64,000 nucleotides of DNA. Source: Miscanthus floridulus (Eukaryota > Streptophyta > Magnoliopsida > Poales > Poaceae). Location of the stretch: the NCBI RefSeq assembly GCF_019320115.1, contig NC_089581.1, positions 72,027,155 to 72,091,154 of the forward strand, read 5' to 3'. Position numbers and translations under genes: made by a program. Shown one piece after another: positions 1 to 10,673 of this stretch (position 1 is its first letter; each line of letters opens with the position of its first letter). The notes under the pieces were generated by a model. It made no database searches and had not been told where the DNA came from. It saw nothing but the letters and a program-made list of their open reading frames with translations.

Positions 1-87
1 CCAGCATAGCCTTAATAAAATGATAGAATCACAAATAGCTCCGCTGGCAGCTATTGTTCCTTCTACCGACAAAGGTAAGATTCCAAG
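1..87. other. unassigned sequence left of solo LTR
   Basis: No coding or repeat boundary is visible here. It could be host sequence, or the 3' internal end of the element whose LTR starts at 88. Confidence 0.3.
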
Positions 88-576
88 TGTCAGAGATATG
101 GGCCTGGGGTACCCTCACCAACCATATATCTAGCCCATAAATAGAGGACAACCGAGGAGGAAGCCTACAAGGACTAGGCACAACTACCAACTTGGAGATC
201 ATGACGTATCAAGGATATCTGCCGCCATCACAGCTATGGTAGGATAGAATTGATTTGTTGTAACTGACTAGGAATCCAATCTATAATGCCGATCACCTTC
301 ATTGTAACCCTACCCCTCTACCTATATAAAGAGGAGTAAGGACTCCATGATCATCAGGTCCACCATGACACCATTGCCTCATTCCAATCTGCCTTGTAGC
401 TAGGAGCATTAGCCCCTGTAACCGAGCATACGAATACATGTTGCAACTAGACGTATGACTTTTACTCGCTTCCTAGGGGGCCGAACTAGTATAAATCTCT
501 ATGTCTTGTGTGCAACCATCTAGATCAATCTATGTGGTCACATTGCTAGGCATTATCGAAGCTAAACAATCCGACA
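88..576 (+). mobile_element. probable solo LTR of a Tat-type gypsy element
   Basis: The segment begins TGTCAG and ends CCGACA, with a TATA-like box (tatataaa, 323-330) and a following stretch reading gggggccgaactagtataaa that resembles the R/U5 part of element E's LTR (ggcggccgaacctagataaa near 53075). No primer-binding site follows it and no clear polypurine tract precedes it. The flanking pentamers ccaag (83-87) and ccagg (577-581) differ at one base, as an aged target-site duplication would. A solo LTR is favoured; a 3' LTR of an element lying to the left is the alternative. Confidence 0.45.
323..330 (+). promoter_or_regulatory. TATA box of the solo LTR
   Basis: TATATAAA followed by a purine-rich stretch, placed like the TATA box of element E's LTR (52979-52985). 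Assigned by position and resemblance only. Confidence 0.4.
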
Positions 577-674
577 CCAGGGCAGCCGGAAGATCTAAAA
601 ACTACAAATCTTGTCGATATTCATAATGCAGCAAGATACTACATAGAACCTTATAGTGGAGGATGGAAGGATTA
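577..674. other. short spacer between solo LTR and element A
   Basis: About 100 bases with no recognisable feature. It contains the unknown target site into which element A inserted. Confidence 0.3.
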
Positions 675-3600
675 TGTAACACCCTAGTGTTAAGCATTGC
701 ATTTGGCACCTGCATTTCATGAGCACAAGCATCATCCAAGCATTCATGAACATGAGCATATGAAATTTCATCTCATTCTTATACCTTATCACATGAAATG
801 TTGATTTTATATATATATGCATATGCTTACAATCATGTATGACCAATGTATGAGATAGTTGTGTGGTCATTAAAACACCTTATACACATCTAGAATGATA
901 ATTGGAACAATGTTTATATTCATGACTTAAGCCAATTTTGCTTCTAAGTGTTGGTTTTATTTGAAATGCCATTTTCATAATGCTAGTTTGACTAAAGTTG
1001 AACAGTAGCTTAGATTGTTTGCATGGCTATGTGATCTAAATAAAAGTTGTAGTTCTAGTCATGAGTAATAAACTTTATTTAAGGGTTATGAGCTAATTCA
1101 GTGTCTAACATGGTCAAATAGATCTCACAAGTATCAACAAAACGTTGTTTTCAAAACTTAAAATTTCGCTGTCTTTAACTGAGTTTCAGTTTCAATGTAT
1201 TCTACTTTGGAACATTGTAGTTTGAAAACCATTGAGAATTAGACAAAACTCCTTTAAGAAATATTGTAGTACTCATGTAGATCTATAATTTTTATTAAGG
1301 AAGTTTTTGCTAAATCACCACGGATTAGGAGGACTGATCACTTGAACTTGCTTTGTCAGTCAGGTTCAGAGGCGTCGGAACCAACGCCGCGTGTGAGCGT
1401 CGTGGCCGACTAGAGTTAGGCTGTGGGTGGTGCATGGAGTACATCTGCCAGTGTAGGGCCCATGTGTCAGGCCAATGTGGGCATCAAAATGGTAGCGACG
1501 CACCCTCCCTCCTCACTCGCTCTCACTCGCCTCACTCTGCCTCTCTCTCGCCTTCACCGCGCCCGAGTAGAATTGAGCACCACGCCATAGCCGCCGCACC
1601 ATTACCGAGCTTGCACACCACTGCTACCATGCCATTGTTTGATTGCTCATGCACACCACTCGGCCACCACCTCCTCCACCTCGCCGACCCGCCATTGCCT
1701 TAGTTAGAGCCCAAGTAATGCGACATTTTACGTCACCATCGCCACATGGTCAAAGAGCGCCACCGAGCTCTGAGCTCGCCATGGCCAGCCCTATCCACTG
1801 CTCCTCCCATCTCTCTCTCTTGATTCATCTTCATCGGAGGTCCTATAAGCTGTAGCCGTAGCTCATTGAGCCGCTACAACGTCGTCAGTGTCAAAACGCG
1901 GGCCGCATTGCCGTGAGACGAGAGCGCCACCGCCATGCCCGCCGCCATGGCTGTGCATGCCTGGTTAGCTTCCTCATGCGCTTTTAGATGTTAGATTTAG
2001 GTTTGAGGTAGGTCTAGCTTGAGGCAAGAGCCTAAGGCCAATGCCGGCCTCGTCAGAGCAGAATGCCACTGAGCCGCCGTTGCGCTCATGCCACCATGCC
2101 GCCATGCACGCGGCCAAGCTTTGCTGTCGCTCCACCCTGACCTAATCCATGCCATAGAGCTTCGCTAGGGTTTGTAGATGCCATAGCCATGCTCGCCTAA
2201 CCATGCCATCGCTGGGGATGGCCAGAGCACCACCGCGCACCACCGCTGAACCACCATGCTCGCCGGTGAGCTAGCTCCGGTGATCCTCCGAGCAAACCTA
2301 GGGTACCAGTAGGTGCATAGGAGAGTGGGGAACACGACATCGGTGACCCCACCGCTGGTGACCTCGCCGTCGATGAGCTTTTCACCAGTCAATCTGCGCC
2401 CCTGCTCTATGTGTCGCTGACATGTGGGTCCCGTTGACCCATGGGTCCCAGCTGTTAGTCAGTTTTTTAAATGTTTTTCCTGATTTATTTTCATAGATTT
2501 GAATGCAAACTTGCAAAAATTATATCTTGAGCTAAGAGTATCCAAATGGGGTGAAACAAATTTTGTCGGATTCATCATGAAGTGTAATATTTAATCAAAA
2601 TATGAAATCTACTATTTATGGTATTTTTCTGGGAGAATTAAATTGAGCAATATAAGTGCTTTTAAAGTAGTTTATATCTTGTAAAATGCATAACTTGATC
2701 TAGGAAAGTGATAAAAATGTGATTCCAATTTTTCTAGTCTTGTGTTGACATGCTCTATCTAGAAAAAATGCTAAACCGGCATTAGTTATACTTGAAATAT
2801 GGTCTTCATATTTAGCTCTATTTAATTATAGTTTCTAGTGAAATTAATTGGGGGTAAAAACACATAACATATGATCATACAAATTTTTACACAATATTCT
2901 TATGCTAGGATGAAAGTAAGAAAAATATTAAATATATTACTAAACACTTTTCACTATGCTAAACTATTTTTGCTAAAATAAGCACATGTAAATTATCATT
3001 TTTGTAGAGGTAGCTATACTTGTCCAAATGGTGTGAAATTTGTACAGTAGACTATTAGGGTCATTTTTAGGCTATTGTAATTTTCTTAGAATTTAATAAG
3101 CAATGAAATTATTTATCCTTTAAATCACCTGATTATATAAGAAAAATGATAAATGAATATAAATAAATTAGTCTTGTTTAACCATGATGTTTTCTGTGGT
3201 ACTTGTGATGCATATGATCGGTTTATGTTATTAGTTAGGTTTAGAAGTAATTGGTTGTATGCAACTAGTTAATTATTGCTTTATAATTCAACTAGATGGC
3301 TGCATGTATAGTTTTTGCTGTGATGATAATTTCATGATGATAATGGTATTTTATGTAAAACTTGTTAATAACAAAGTTGTAGATAACTTACTGATATACC
3401 TCGTGTTAAATTTTCATAGTCATTGGTCTTATGGTTTAAGAATTATAGCTGTTAGAAATCTGCTATTAGAAATGCTTACTCTCTAGATAGATCTCAATGA
3501 TTGAATTATTTGACCTAGATAACTACTGAATAACCTTAAGATGATTAAAAGATAGTTGTAGAAAATTTCATAAGCTTTCTAGAAAGTCCACAACCATATT

Positions 3601-3854
3601 ATTTTGATGTGTAGAACTCTAGTTATGATGAAAACAATTGACTGTTGTCTTATAGTCGAGAAAATAATTTACATAAGCGTTTGTTTAAGTTGCTAGAGAA
3701 AAGATATGCACCTACTCAGTAAAAGAAAATGTAACTTGTTATCATCGTAATGCAATGCTACTGAGAACACTTATGAGGATGCATTCATCACATCATATCA
3801 TCTTATAAATGTCATTATATATGCATTCGTGATATCTTATTTCATGCTCAAGAA

Positions 3855-4045
3855 TATAGGAACGTCCGAAGGGATAACTCTTTTGGAGTTCAATGAAGAA
3901 GAAGAGGAGAAACAGTAGGAAACACCTTAGGCCGTAGCTCTAGAAGAAAGGAGCAAACTCTTGAGGACCTCCCTGAGTGCCCAGATCACCATCCAACCTC
4001 TTTCCTCAAAGGCAAGCCCCGTAGCATTCTATGTCTCCTATGTTT
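3855..4045 (+). other. decayed LTR-embedded short ORF (TLLEFNE...GKPR)
   Basis: Conceptual translation gives a peptide with TLLEFNEEEEE, then PECPDHHPTSFLKGKPRSIL, broken by two TAG codons and one indel. The same peptide is open in B's left LTR (10311-10673, minus strand) and partly open in B's right LTR. An equivalent acidic frame ending in EGKPR occurs in the LTRs of C and F. Its function is unknown; it could be a leader ORF in the R/U5 region. Confidence 0.45.
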
Positions 4046-4209
4046 TAAAAAACTTCACTTGAGTCCTTTATGTTTGATGCATTAGGTTATAAGATTTGAT
4101 TGGAAACACTTGATGCATAGAACTACCTTGTCTAGATATATACACCTTTAACCCTATGTACATCTAGGATCGAATATATGCTTAGTTATGCTTAGACAGG
4201 TAGAAGTCC

Positions 4210-4226
4210 GGTGATTTCCTATCACC
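4210..4226 (+). promoter_or_regulatory. conserved LTR inverted repeat GGTGATTtCCTATCACC
   Basis: A short hairpin-capable sequence preceded by two copies of atgcttag. Equivalent blocks occur at the matching LTR position in B (10222-10238, 21784-21800), C (24869-24885, 46776-46792) and F (63643-63659). Role unknown. Confidence 0.5.
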
Positions 4227-5477
4227 TGCAAGATATAGGTGGATACCGAAGCACAATTGGCTATATTTGCTATCGTGGAAAAGAACCATGGGGTAATGTA
4301 ACTAGATGCTGAGCGGAGTCTTTGTGTAGGTTGACTCATGTGATTTCGTCTATGTCGATTAAGGACTATACCATTGTTGGAACTTCTATTGAGATTGAAT
4401 GCATGCCTCTCACTTAGCTGGCCGGATAACTCATTTGGACCATGAAGCCGAGTAGCTCAACTTAGGCTAGGCCCTGTTCTATAAAAGTGCGCACTCTGGA
4501 TGGTAGTAAAGATGTGTGGGGAGCCAGACATGAGCCCAAGGGCAGGCTGGGCCTGAACATCCTGGTAGCTGGTTGTCCCTGATTGTGCGGCATTGGGCGA
4601 ACCCACGAAATGTGGACCTGAGTTGTACCAAATGTGACCTAAGGTGACCATTGATCTAGTGTGCCTAGGTTTGTGTTAGGAATAAATTCCTAGCTAGTTG
4701 AAATCGATTCAAATCGCCGTCTCTCCTAGACAGTAAGAAACTTTGCTAGCTCCAGCACTGTAGTAACTGTATTATGGAATGATGGTTATGATGAACATGG
4801 AATTATTATACCAGCTATGGTTACTATTGTTATGCTACTAAATGATATACCACATGTTTGTCACAGGTTGGTTGCTAATCTAGAGATGAATAGCTATAAT
4901 TAACTTGATGACCGAATTATAAATGTACAACTGAATTAGTCACTTTTATGCAAAATGTTGTCAAGCTAGCTCCACTTATAAAGCCTTGCATAATCCTTGG
5001 AGTTACTTTATTTTTAGTTTATGATGGATAAGTCTAGCTAAGTACCTTCTCGTACTTAGGGTTTTATTCCCATTGTTGTAGATAGTACAGTTTATCATGG
5101 CTATTGCAAGAACTGCTTCTGTCTTGCCATGGACGAGGAGTAAAGCCCTAGGCAGGCATCTCTTATTAATTCCTCTCTTATGCTTTTGTGGAAGTGTTAT
5201 AGTGAGCTAGCACTATATTTAAACAATGTTGCAGATGTTGGTTTCAAACTTTTAATTTGCTTCCGCTACTATCTTACCTGAACGTGGTTTGTAATAACTT
5301 CAATTCGTACTCTGATGGATGAATTGTATTTGTGAACTTTATGTAACGTGTGACATGTATGTTGAATCATGTATGATCTTGGTTGTATGTTGATGGTTAA
5401 TCGAGACCTTCGTGGCACTCGATGGACTACCAGGTTTATATGGGCTCAAGTATGACAGAGCGATCGCTTGCTACAGC

Positions 5478-5489
5478 TGGCATCAGAGC
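5478..5489 (+). other. primer-binding site of element A
   Basis: TGGCATCAGAGC, one base from the common initiator tRNA-Met site TGGTATCAGAGC, two bases after the LTR end. B has the same variant, which supports a shared family. Confidence 0.8.
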
Positions 5490-6263
5490 AAGATTCAACA
5501 TTAATGGCCACATGTGTATTTAAAACAAAGGTTTTTGTTTTCCAAAACTAATTTTTAGCAACTTATAGCTATATATAGGTGTTTAAAACCTAGAGTTTGA
5601 ATCTAAAGTGTGCCGGTGATCACTTTCCTTTATGCCTAGTTAAGGACTTTGGGTGGCTAATTAAGTACTAACTTTGTGGTTTTCCATTTCATCGTCCATA
5701 CGACGTGCTATTGTATGGATGCCATTCAATTGAGTGGTAATATATGGATCAAATGCCTCTACACCCAAGGTAAGATGCCACTCATCATCATAGTGGCATG
5801 ACTGCAAGTTGTGAGCATGTGGTCTAATGCGGAGAGTTAGCTTTGGTACTGAAGTGTATATATGCCTCATATATATACAGAAGTATTTAATTGTGGGTTA
5901 GCTTTGATGTGGCTATATATGCATATTTATATGTATATATAGGACGTATTTATCCTTGGGTAGCTTTGATACGGAAGTATATATAAATGGGTATATATAT
6001 GGAAGTATTTATCTTGCAACCTAGAGCCCAGATTTACATTCTGCATATATAATTGTGGGGTTGGGCTGAAATGAAATTATTGTGCAGGTACACTAACAGT
6101 GAAATATGCAGCCTGACTAGTTACGTTATATATGAGAGAATACTTGTATGCTACCGTGTATGCCGTTAGAAGTTTTAAATTTTTCCTAAGTTTGTGAGGA
6201 CATACAGAATGTGCATGCATCATGATAAATTATTATTATTACACTTGCATTGTTCCTCCCCTC
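5490..6263 (+). other. untranslated leader of element A with AT-rich degenerate repeats
   Basis: No gene. Between about 5830 and 6010 the phrase gttagctttgatacggaagtatatata recurs in several degenerate copies mixed with (ta)n runs. The matching leader of B (19792-20480) contains similar tata-rich copies. Confidence 0.6.
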
Positions 6264-7427
6264 ATGGATTTCTTACTCGGTTATGTAACTCTTATCCATT
6301 ATGACATTGTCTCACGAGAGTTCCACCATGTTGTTGGTATGGATGGCAGCACCAGCTGGAAGTGAGAATTTCCTATTGATGTTTGGTACCCCTGCCGTAC
6401 TTTGGAGAGTCTTGAATTATGTGGGGTATTACGAACCACCCCTCTATTACTGGAATGAAGTATACCTAGAGGGACAACCATGGCATGAAGTACAACTGAC
6501 CATACTAGATCATAACCAAGCACCCTTCTGGCAGGAATGGAGGGAAGAATCTGAAGGAAGAACTCCTTGGGAGGCTACCCAAGTAGTGGCTTTTGAGGTG
6601 CTGAGTTAGATATGTCAACAGCACAGGGACGAGCTTACCGGTAGTGTTGCTGGTACTTTTCCTTGGGTGGATTGATCCATAGCAATTTGGGCACAACTCA
6701 ACCATAATGCGTTGATCCAAGACCAAGATGAGCAGGTAGATGGTTCTATTCCCACTAGAGTGTAATGTTTGCAGTGATGAAGATGTTTTATACTCATTAG
6801 GACACTAGGAACTTCTGGCAGGTGTCCTATACCACTTGCATGGATAGGCTCATGAGAGCCGAAGCTGCACAACATAAGCTAAGGAAGCATGTGTGTAAGC
6901 ACATAAAGGCAGCAAGTGAGGCTCGATGGGAAACTGATCAGGCATATGTAGCATTGGGAAATCTACACACCCAAATGGAGCAAGTTGATCACCAGAGAGC
7001 TACCACCCAAGAGGCAAGAGCGAATGATAAGGCAGTGCTAGCAGGATTGTAGGAGCATCTGGAGGCCGCTCATGCTGAGGCACTCATAACTACGTGCCAG
7101 TAGATCCAAGCAAACAACCATGTAGCCCTAGCAGAAGCAGCACAAAATAGGGCTGAAGCCCTAACCGTGCAACAGGACCATGTTGAGAGGGACTTGCACT
7201 AGCAGCTTGCACAGACCTAGAACTTGGTGGTTGACCTTCAGCATGAGGTGCATTTTCTGAACAACCAACTACACCCGATCCTAGATGAGGAAGATGAAGA
7301 TCTAGAGATGTTGGTTGAAGATGACGGTTGGGAGGAAGAAGAAGTGGATCTAGAGGATGAGGATGATGCTATCTTTGACCTCGACAGTGAGCACGCTGAA
7401 GATGAGAGTCACCTAGTGACTAGTTAA
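6264..7427 (+). pseudogene. ORF1 of element A: coiled-coil protein with acidic tail
   Basis: An extra gene between leader and gag. The likely start is ATG at 6264 (MDFLLGYVTLIHYD), with a one-base shift joining it to the frame opening at 6301. The N-terminal region has FGTPAVLWRV, EPPLYYW, YLEGQPWHEVQLT and TPWEATQVVAFEVL. The middle (about 6830-7210) is an Ala/Gln/Arg/Glu-rich coiled coil. The last 45 residues are almost all Asp/Glu. It matches B's ORF1 at 18652-19791 throughout, but several TAG codons and shifts break it. I know of no enzymatic motif; a structural or chromatin-interacting role is a guess. Confidence 0.7.
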
Positions 7428-7777
7428 AGCGCTAGATGTATCCCTGTTATTCATGTAATGGACTTGTAGCTTGATGTTTGGTATTCGTGATGTAACTTCG
7501 ATGTAATATTGGCACTTTGCATGTTGTTTCAATATGGTTGAACTTTGATGAAATTCTAGTTTCATTTTACTGGTGGATTATGACATGCATATTAACGTGT
7601 TGTGAGTATGATAAGTGATCTAATTGGTGATGTCATGTTGCGAGAATGAATTATTATACCTCTGTTGTATTGTATGAATTTAAGATTCTCTTTAGTAATT
7701 TTAGTTGGCATGATTACACAATTCACCTGCAATCTTGTGACATCATCCAATAATCACTTATTGTTGCAACTTTGTAG
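7428..7777 (+). other. spacer between ORF1 and gag of element A
   Basis: AT-rich and non-coding, with no clear signal. The same spacer occurs in B (18284-18651). Confidence 0.5.
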
Positions 7778-8931
7778 ATGACTCTCACTCGTGCTAGAGC
7801 AGGCACCAGCCTAGGTGGCAACGAAGGTGACTTACCACCACCATCACCATCTACGAATGAATTCCTCGCATAGTTCCTAGGTAATCAGAGAGCTATGGAG
7901 GATATGATGCGCCTCATTGCATAGAATACCGCTCACGCCCATCAGCAACATCAAGGGCCTGAGCCAAATCAATATAGCTCTTTCAAGGATTTCCAAGACA
8001 CCAAGCCTCCTATCTTCAAAGTGGTCAAAGAACCACTCTAGATGGATGAATGGCTAAACACGATCGAGCAAAAGTTCCGTCTGTTGAGGGTTATGAGCAT
8101 CAGAAGGCAGAATATGCGTCCCATCAATTGCAGGGACTGACCAGGATATGGTGGACCCATTTCCTATCCTCTCTACCTACCAACTCATAGGTCACATGGG
8201 AGCAGTTGAAGTTAGCCTTTAGGGGACATCACATTCACCCAAGGCTAATGCGCATGAAAGCCACCGAGTTCATGAGACTCACACAAGGGACCAAGACCCT
8301 TACCGAGTGCATGCATGCCTTCAACAATCTGCCCTAATATGCCCTAGGGTTCATCAATACGGAGGAAAAGAAGATAGAAAGCTTCAGGAGAGGCATTGGT
8401 ACCAAATTGATGAAGACCATGGCCAACTCGAGGTGTACCACATACAATGAGTTTGTCAGCGATGCCTTGACCTAGGAGAACCAGAACAATTTGCACGCAG
8501 CAGCAAAGGGCCACAAAAGAGCAGCTGAGGTAGATGCCTCAGGATCTTCCTAGTCCAGAGCTCTAGTGGTGGCTAGGCCACAGTTTCATCCACCAGCACC
8601 TAAGTTTAGGCCTCCTCCTCTAAAAGCTCAGGCCAATCGCCCCTAGAAGACATTCCGTAGGGTGTTCATGATTGCCCTACCCAAGGGAAATGGAGGGCAA
8701 GGAAGCTTAGTAGGACCAAGGAGCAATCAACCATGCTTCAACTATAACCAGTTGGGCCATTGGGCTAAGGAGTGCCCTCATCCCAAAAAGAATGGCAATC
8801 AAAACCAGGGTAATCAGAAATAGGCAAATCCAAAGGCACGTCCTGGATAAGTGCATCACATAGCTGTTCAAGAAATCCCTATAGGAGAAGTTGTCACTGT
8901 CGGTATGTTTCTTGTTAACAAACACCCCGCT
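7778..8931 (+). pseudogene. gag: gag of element A, cut by insertion of B
   Basis: Starts at ATG 7778 (MTLTRARAG in conceptual translation). The capsid region includes WLNTIEQKF, TRIWWTHFL, EQLKLAFRGHH, MRLTQGTKTLTE and FNNL. A zinc-knuckle region reads CFNYNQLGHWAKECPHPK; the second Cys expected in CX2CX4HX4C is Tyr, as in B. Many in-frame TAGs occur where B or a typical gag has Gln, for example DALT*EN near 8473 versus DALTQEN in B. The frame runs into the protease-proximal FLVNKHPA and is cut there by B. Confidence 0.8.
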
Positions 8932-10221
8932 TGTCGCAGAACCGACCAATTTATAAGAGCACAAGTACAATGGCAGCCCGCAAGCGGTCGCACTATCATA
9001 CTTGAGCCCATATAAACCCGGTAGTCTGTCGAGTACCACGACAGGTCTTGGTAAACGATACACAAACAAGCAAGATCATACATGATTCAACATACATGTT
9101 ACATATTACATAAAGTTCACAAATACATTTTCATCATCAGAGTATGAAACAAAGTTATTATAAACCAAGTTTGATAGATAATAGCGGAAGCAAATTAAGT
9201 TCTAAAGTAGCTTTTGCCAACATAGTTTAATACAGTGCCAACATACGATCACAGTCCACAAAAGCATATAGAGGGATTAGTAAAGAAGCCTGCCCAAGGC
9301 TTACTCCACATCCACAGCGGGATATAAGCAACTCTTGCAATATCCATGATATACTGTGCCATTTGCAACAATGGGAATAAAACCCTGAGTACGAGAAGGT
9401 ACTCAACTAGACTTACCCGTCATGAACCAGAAATAAAATTGACTCCAAGGATTATGCAAGGCTGTATAATTGGAGGTAGCTTGACAACATTTGCGTAAAA
9501 AGCGATTAACTTAGTTATACAATTATAATTCCGTTATCAAGTTATTTGTAACTATCCATCTCTAAATTAGCAACTATCCTATGCCAAACATGTTGTATAT
9601 CATTTTAAGAGCATACAATAGTAACCATAGCAGGTATAGTAATTCTATGTTTACCTGAACCATCATATTCCATAATACAATTACTACGATGTTGGGACTA
9701 GCCAAGTTTCTCACTATCCGGGAGAGATGGTGATTCGAATCGATTTCAACCAGCTGGGAATTTATTCCTAACACAAACCTAGGCGGACTAGATCAATGGT
9801 CACCTTAGGTCACCTTTGGTACAACTCAAGTACACATGTCACGGGTTCTCCCAGTGCCGCACAATTAGGGACAACCAACTGCCAGGACGTTCAGGCCTAG
9901 CCTGCCCTTGGGCTCACGTCTAGCTTCCCCGCATATCCTTACTACCATCTAGAGTGCGCACTCTTACAGAGTAAGGCCCGGCCTGAGTTGAGCTACTCAG
10001 CTTCGTGGTCGGAACGAGTTATCCGGCCAGCTAAGTGATAGGCATGCATTCAATCTTGTCAGAAGCGCGAACAACGGTACGGTCCTTAATCGACATAGAC
10101 GGAATCACATGAGTCAATCTACCATAGACTCCGTCCAGCCTTCATTTACTTTTACCCCATGGTTCTTTTCCATGATAGCAAATATAGCCAACCGTGCTTT
10201 GATATCCACCTATATCTCGCA

Positions 10222-10238
10222 GGTGACAGGAAATCACC
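10222..10238 (-). promoter_or_regulatory. conserved LTR inverted repeat in B's left LTR
   Basis: GGTGACAGGAAATCACC on the plus strand, the counterpart of 4210-4226 in A and of similar blocks in C and F. Confidence 0.5.
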
Positions 10239-10310
10239 CGACTTCTATTGGTCTAAGCAGGGCTAAGCATATATTCGATCCTAGACCTACACAGGGTTAA
10301 AGAGATATTT

Positions 10311-10673
10311 CTAGACAAGGAAATTATATGCATCAAGTGGTTCGAATCGACTCTTATAACCTAATGCATCAATCATAAAGGACTCAAGTAATATTTTGTA
10401 AAACACTAGGAGACTTAGAATGCTCCGAGGCTTGCCTTTCAGAAAGGAAGTGGGGTTGTGGTCAGGGCATTCTATAAGCTCTTCTGGGGTCTGCTCCTCG
10501 CCTTCGAGAGCTGTAGCTTGAGGAATCTCCTGCTGGTCCCCTTCCTCTCCTTCGTTGAACTCCAGCAACATTATCTCCTCTGTCGACCCTAGATGCATGA
10601 ATATGGCATAAGATATTACGAATGCATCTATGCTGACAAGTATAGTATGATGACACCTGATGAATGCATTCAT
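10311..10673 (-). CDS. LTR-embedded short ORF, 120 aa, unknown function
   Basis: An open frame inside B's LTR. Residues about 30-100 are acidic (TEEIMLLEFNEGEEGDQQE, then EEQTPEELIECPDHNPTSF) and end in LKGKPRSIL. The corresponding frame is recognisable in A, in B's other LTR (22053-22253, shortened by a stop), and as a related acidic frame ending EGKPRMH in C and F. No family is recognised. It may be an upstream ORF in the long R/U5 leader, or a chance frame kept by recent shared ancestry. Confidence 0.35.
   Translation of the reverse strand: MNAFIRCHHTILVSIDAFVISYAIFMHLGSTEEIMLLEFNEGEEGDQQEIPQATALEGEEQTPEELIECPDHNPTSFLKGKPRSILSLLVFYKILLESFMIDALGYKSRFEPLDAYNFLV

Larger units (their letters stand above)
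675..5475 (+). repeat. 5' LTR of chromovirus A (about 4.8 kb)
   Basis: Starts TGTAACACCCTAG and ends CTACA two bases before the primer-binding site. Composition is uneven: an AT-rich start, a GC-rich island at about 1320-2460 full of cgccg/gccgc, then a long AT-rich stretch. The last 1.7 kb is collinear with the reverse complement of B's LTRs. Relative to B, about 50 bases are missing just before the LTR end near 5470. It holds a conserved short reading frame (about 3860-4045) and a conserved inverted repeat (4210-4226). The ORFs in the GC-rich island have no recognisable product. Confidence 0.85.
675..8931 (+). mobile_element. chromovirus A (Ty3/gypsy, Del/Tekay-like), 5' part
   Basis: Forward-strand LTR retrotransposon: 4.8-kb 5' LTR, tRNA-Met-type primer-binding site, leader, acidic coiled-coil ORF1 and gag. 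It stops in the protease-proximal region at 8931, where element B of the same family is inserted in the opposite orientation. The rest of pol and the 3' LTR must lie beyond the right end of the window, past all nested insertions. Family assignment rests on similarity of its LTR, ORF1 and gag to B, whose integrase carries a chromodomain remnant. Many in-frame TAG codons show that A is dead. Confidence 0.85.

Noticed and set aside
1353..1703. 116-codon ORF in A's LTR
   Set aside because: It lies in the GC-rich island, is low complexity, and is not conserved in B.
5478..5489. tRNA gene fragment
   Set aside because: The match to the tRNA-Met 3' end is only the primer-binding length and sits next to an LTR, as retrotransposon primer sites do.
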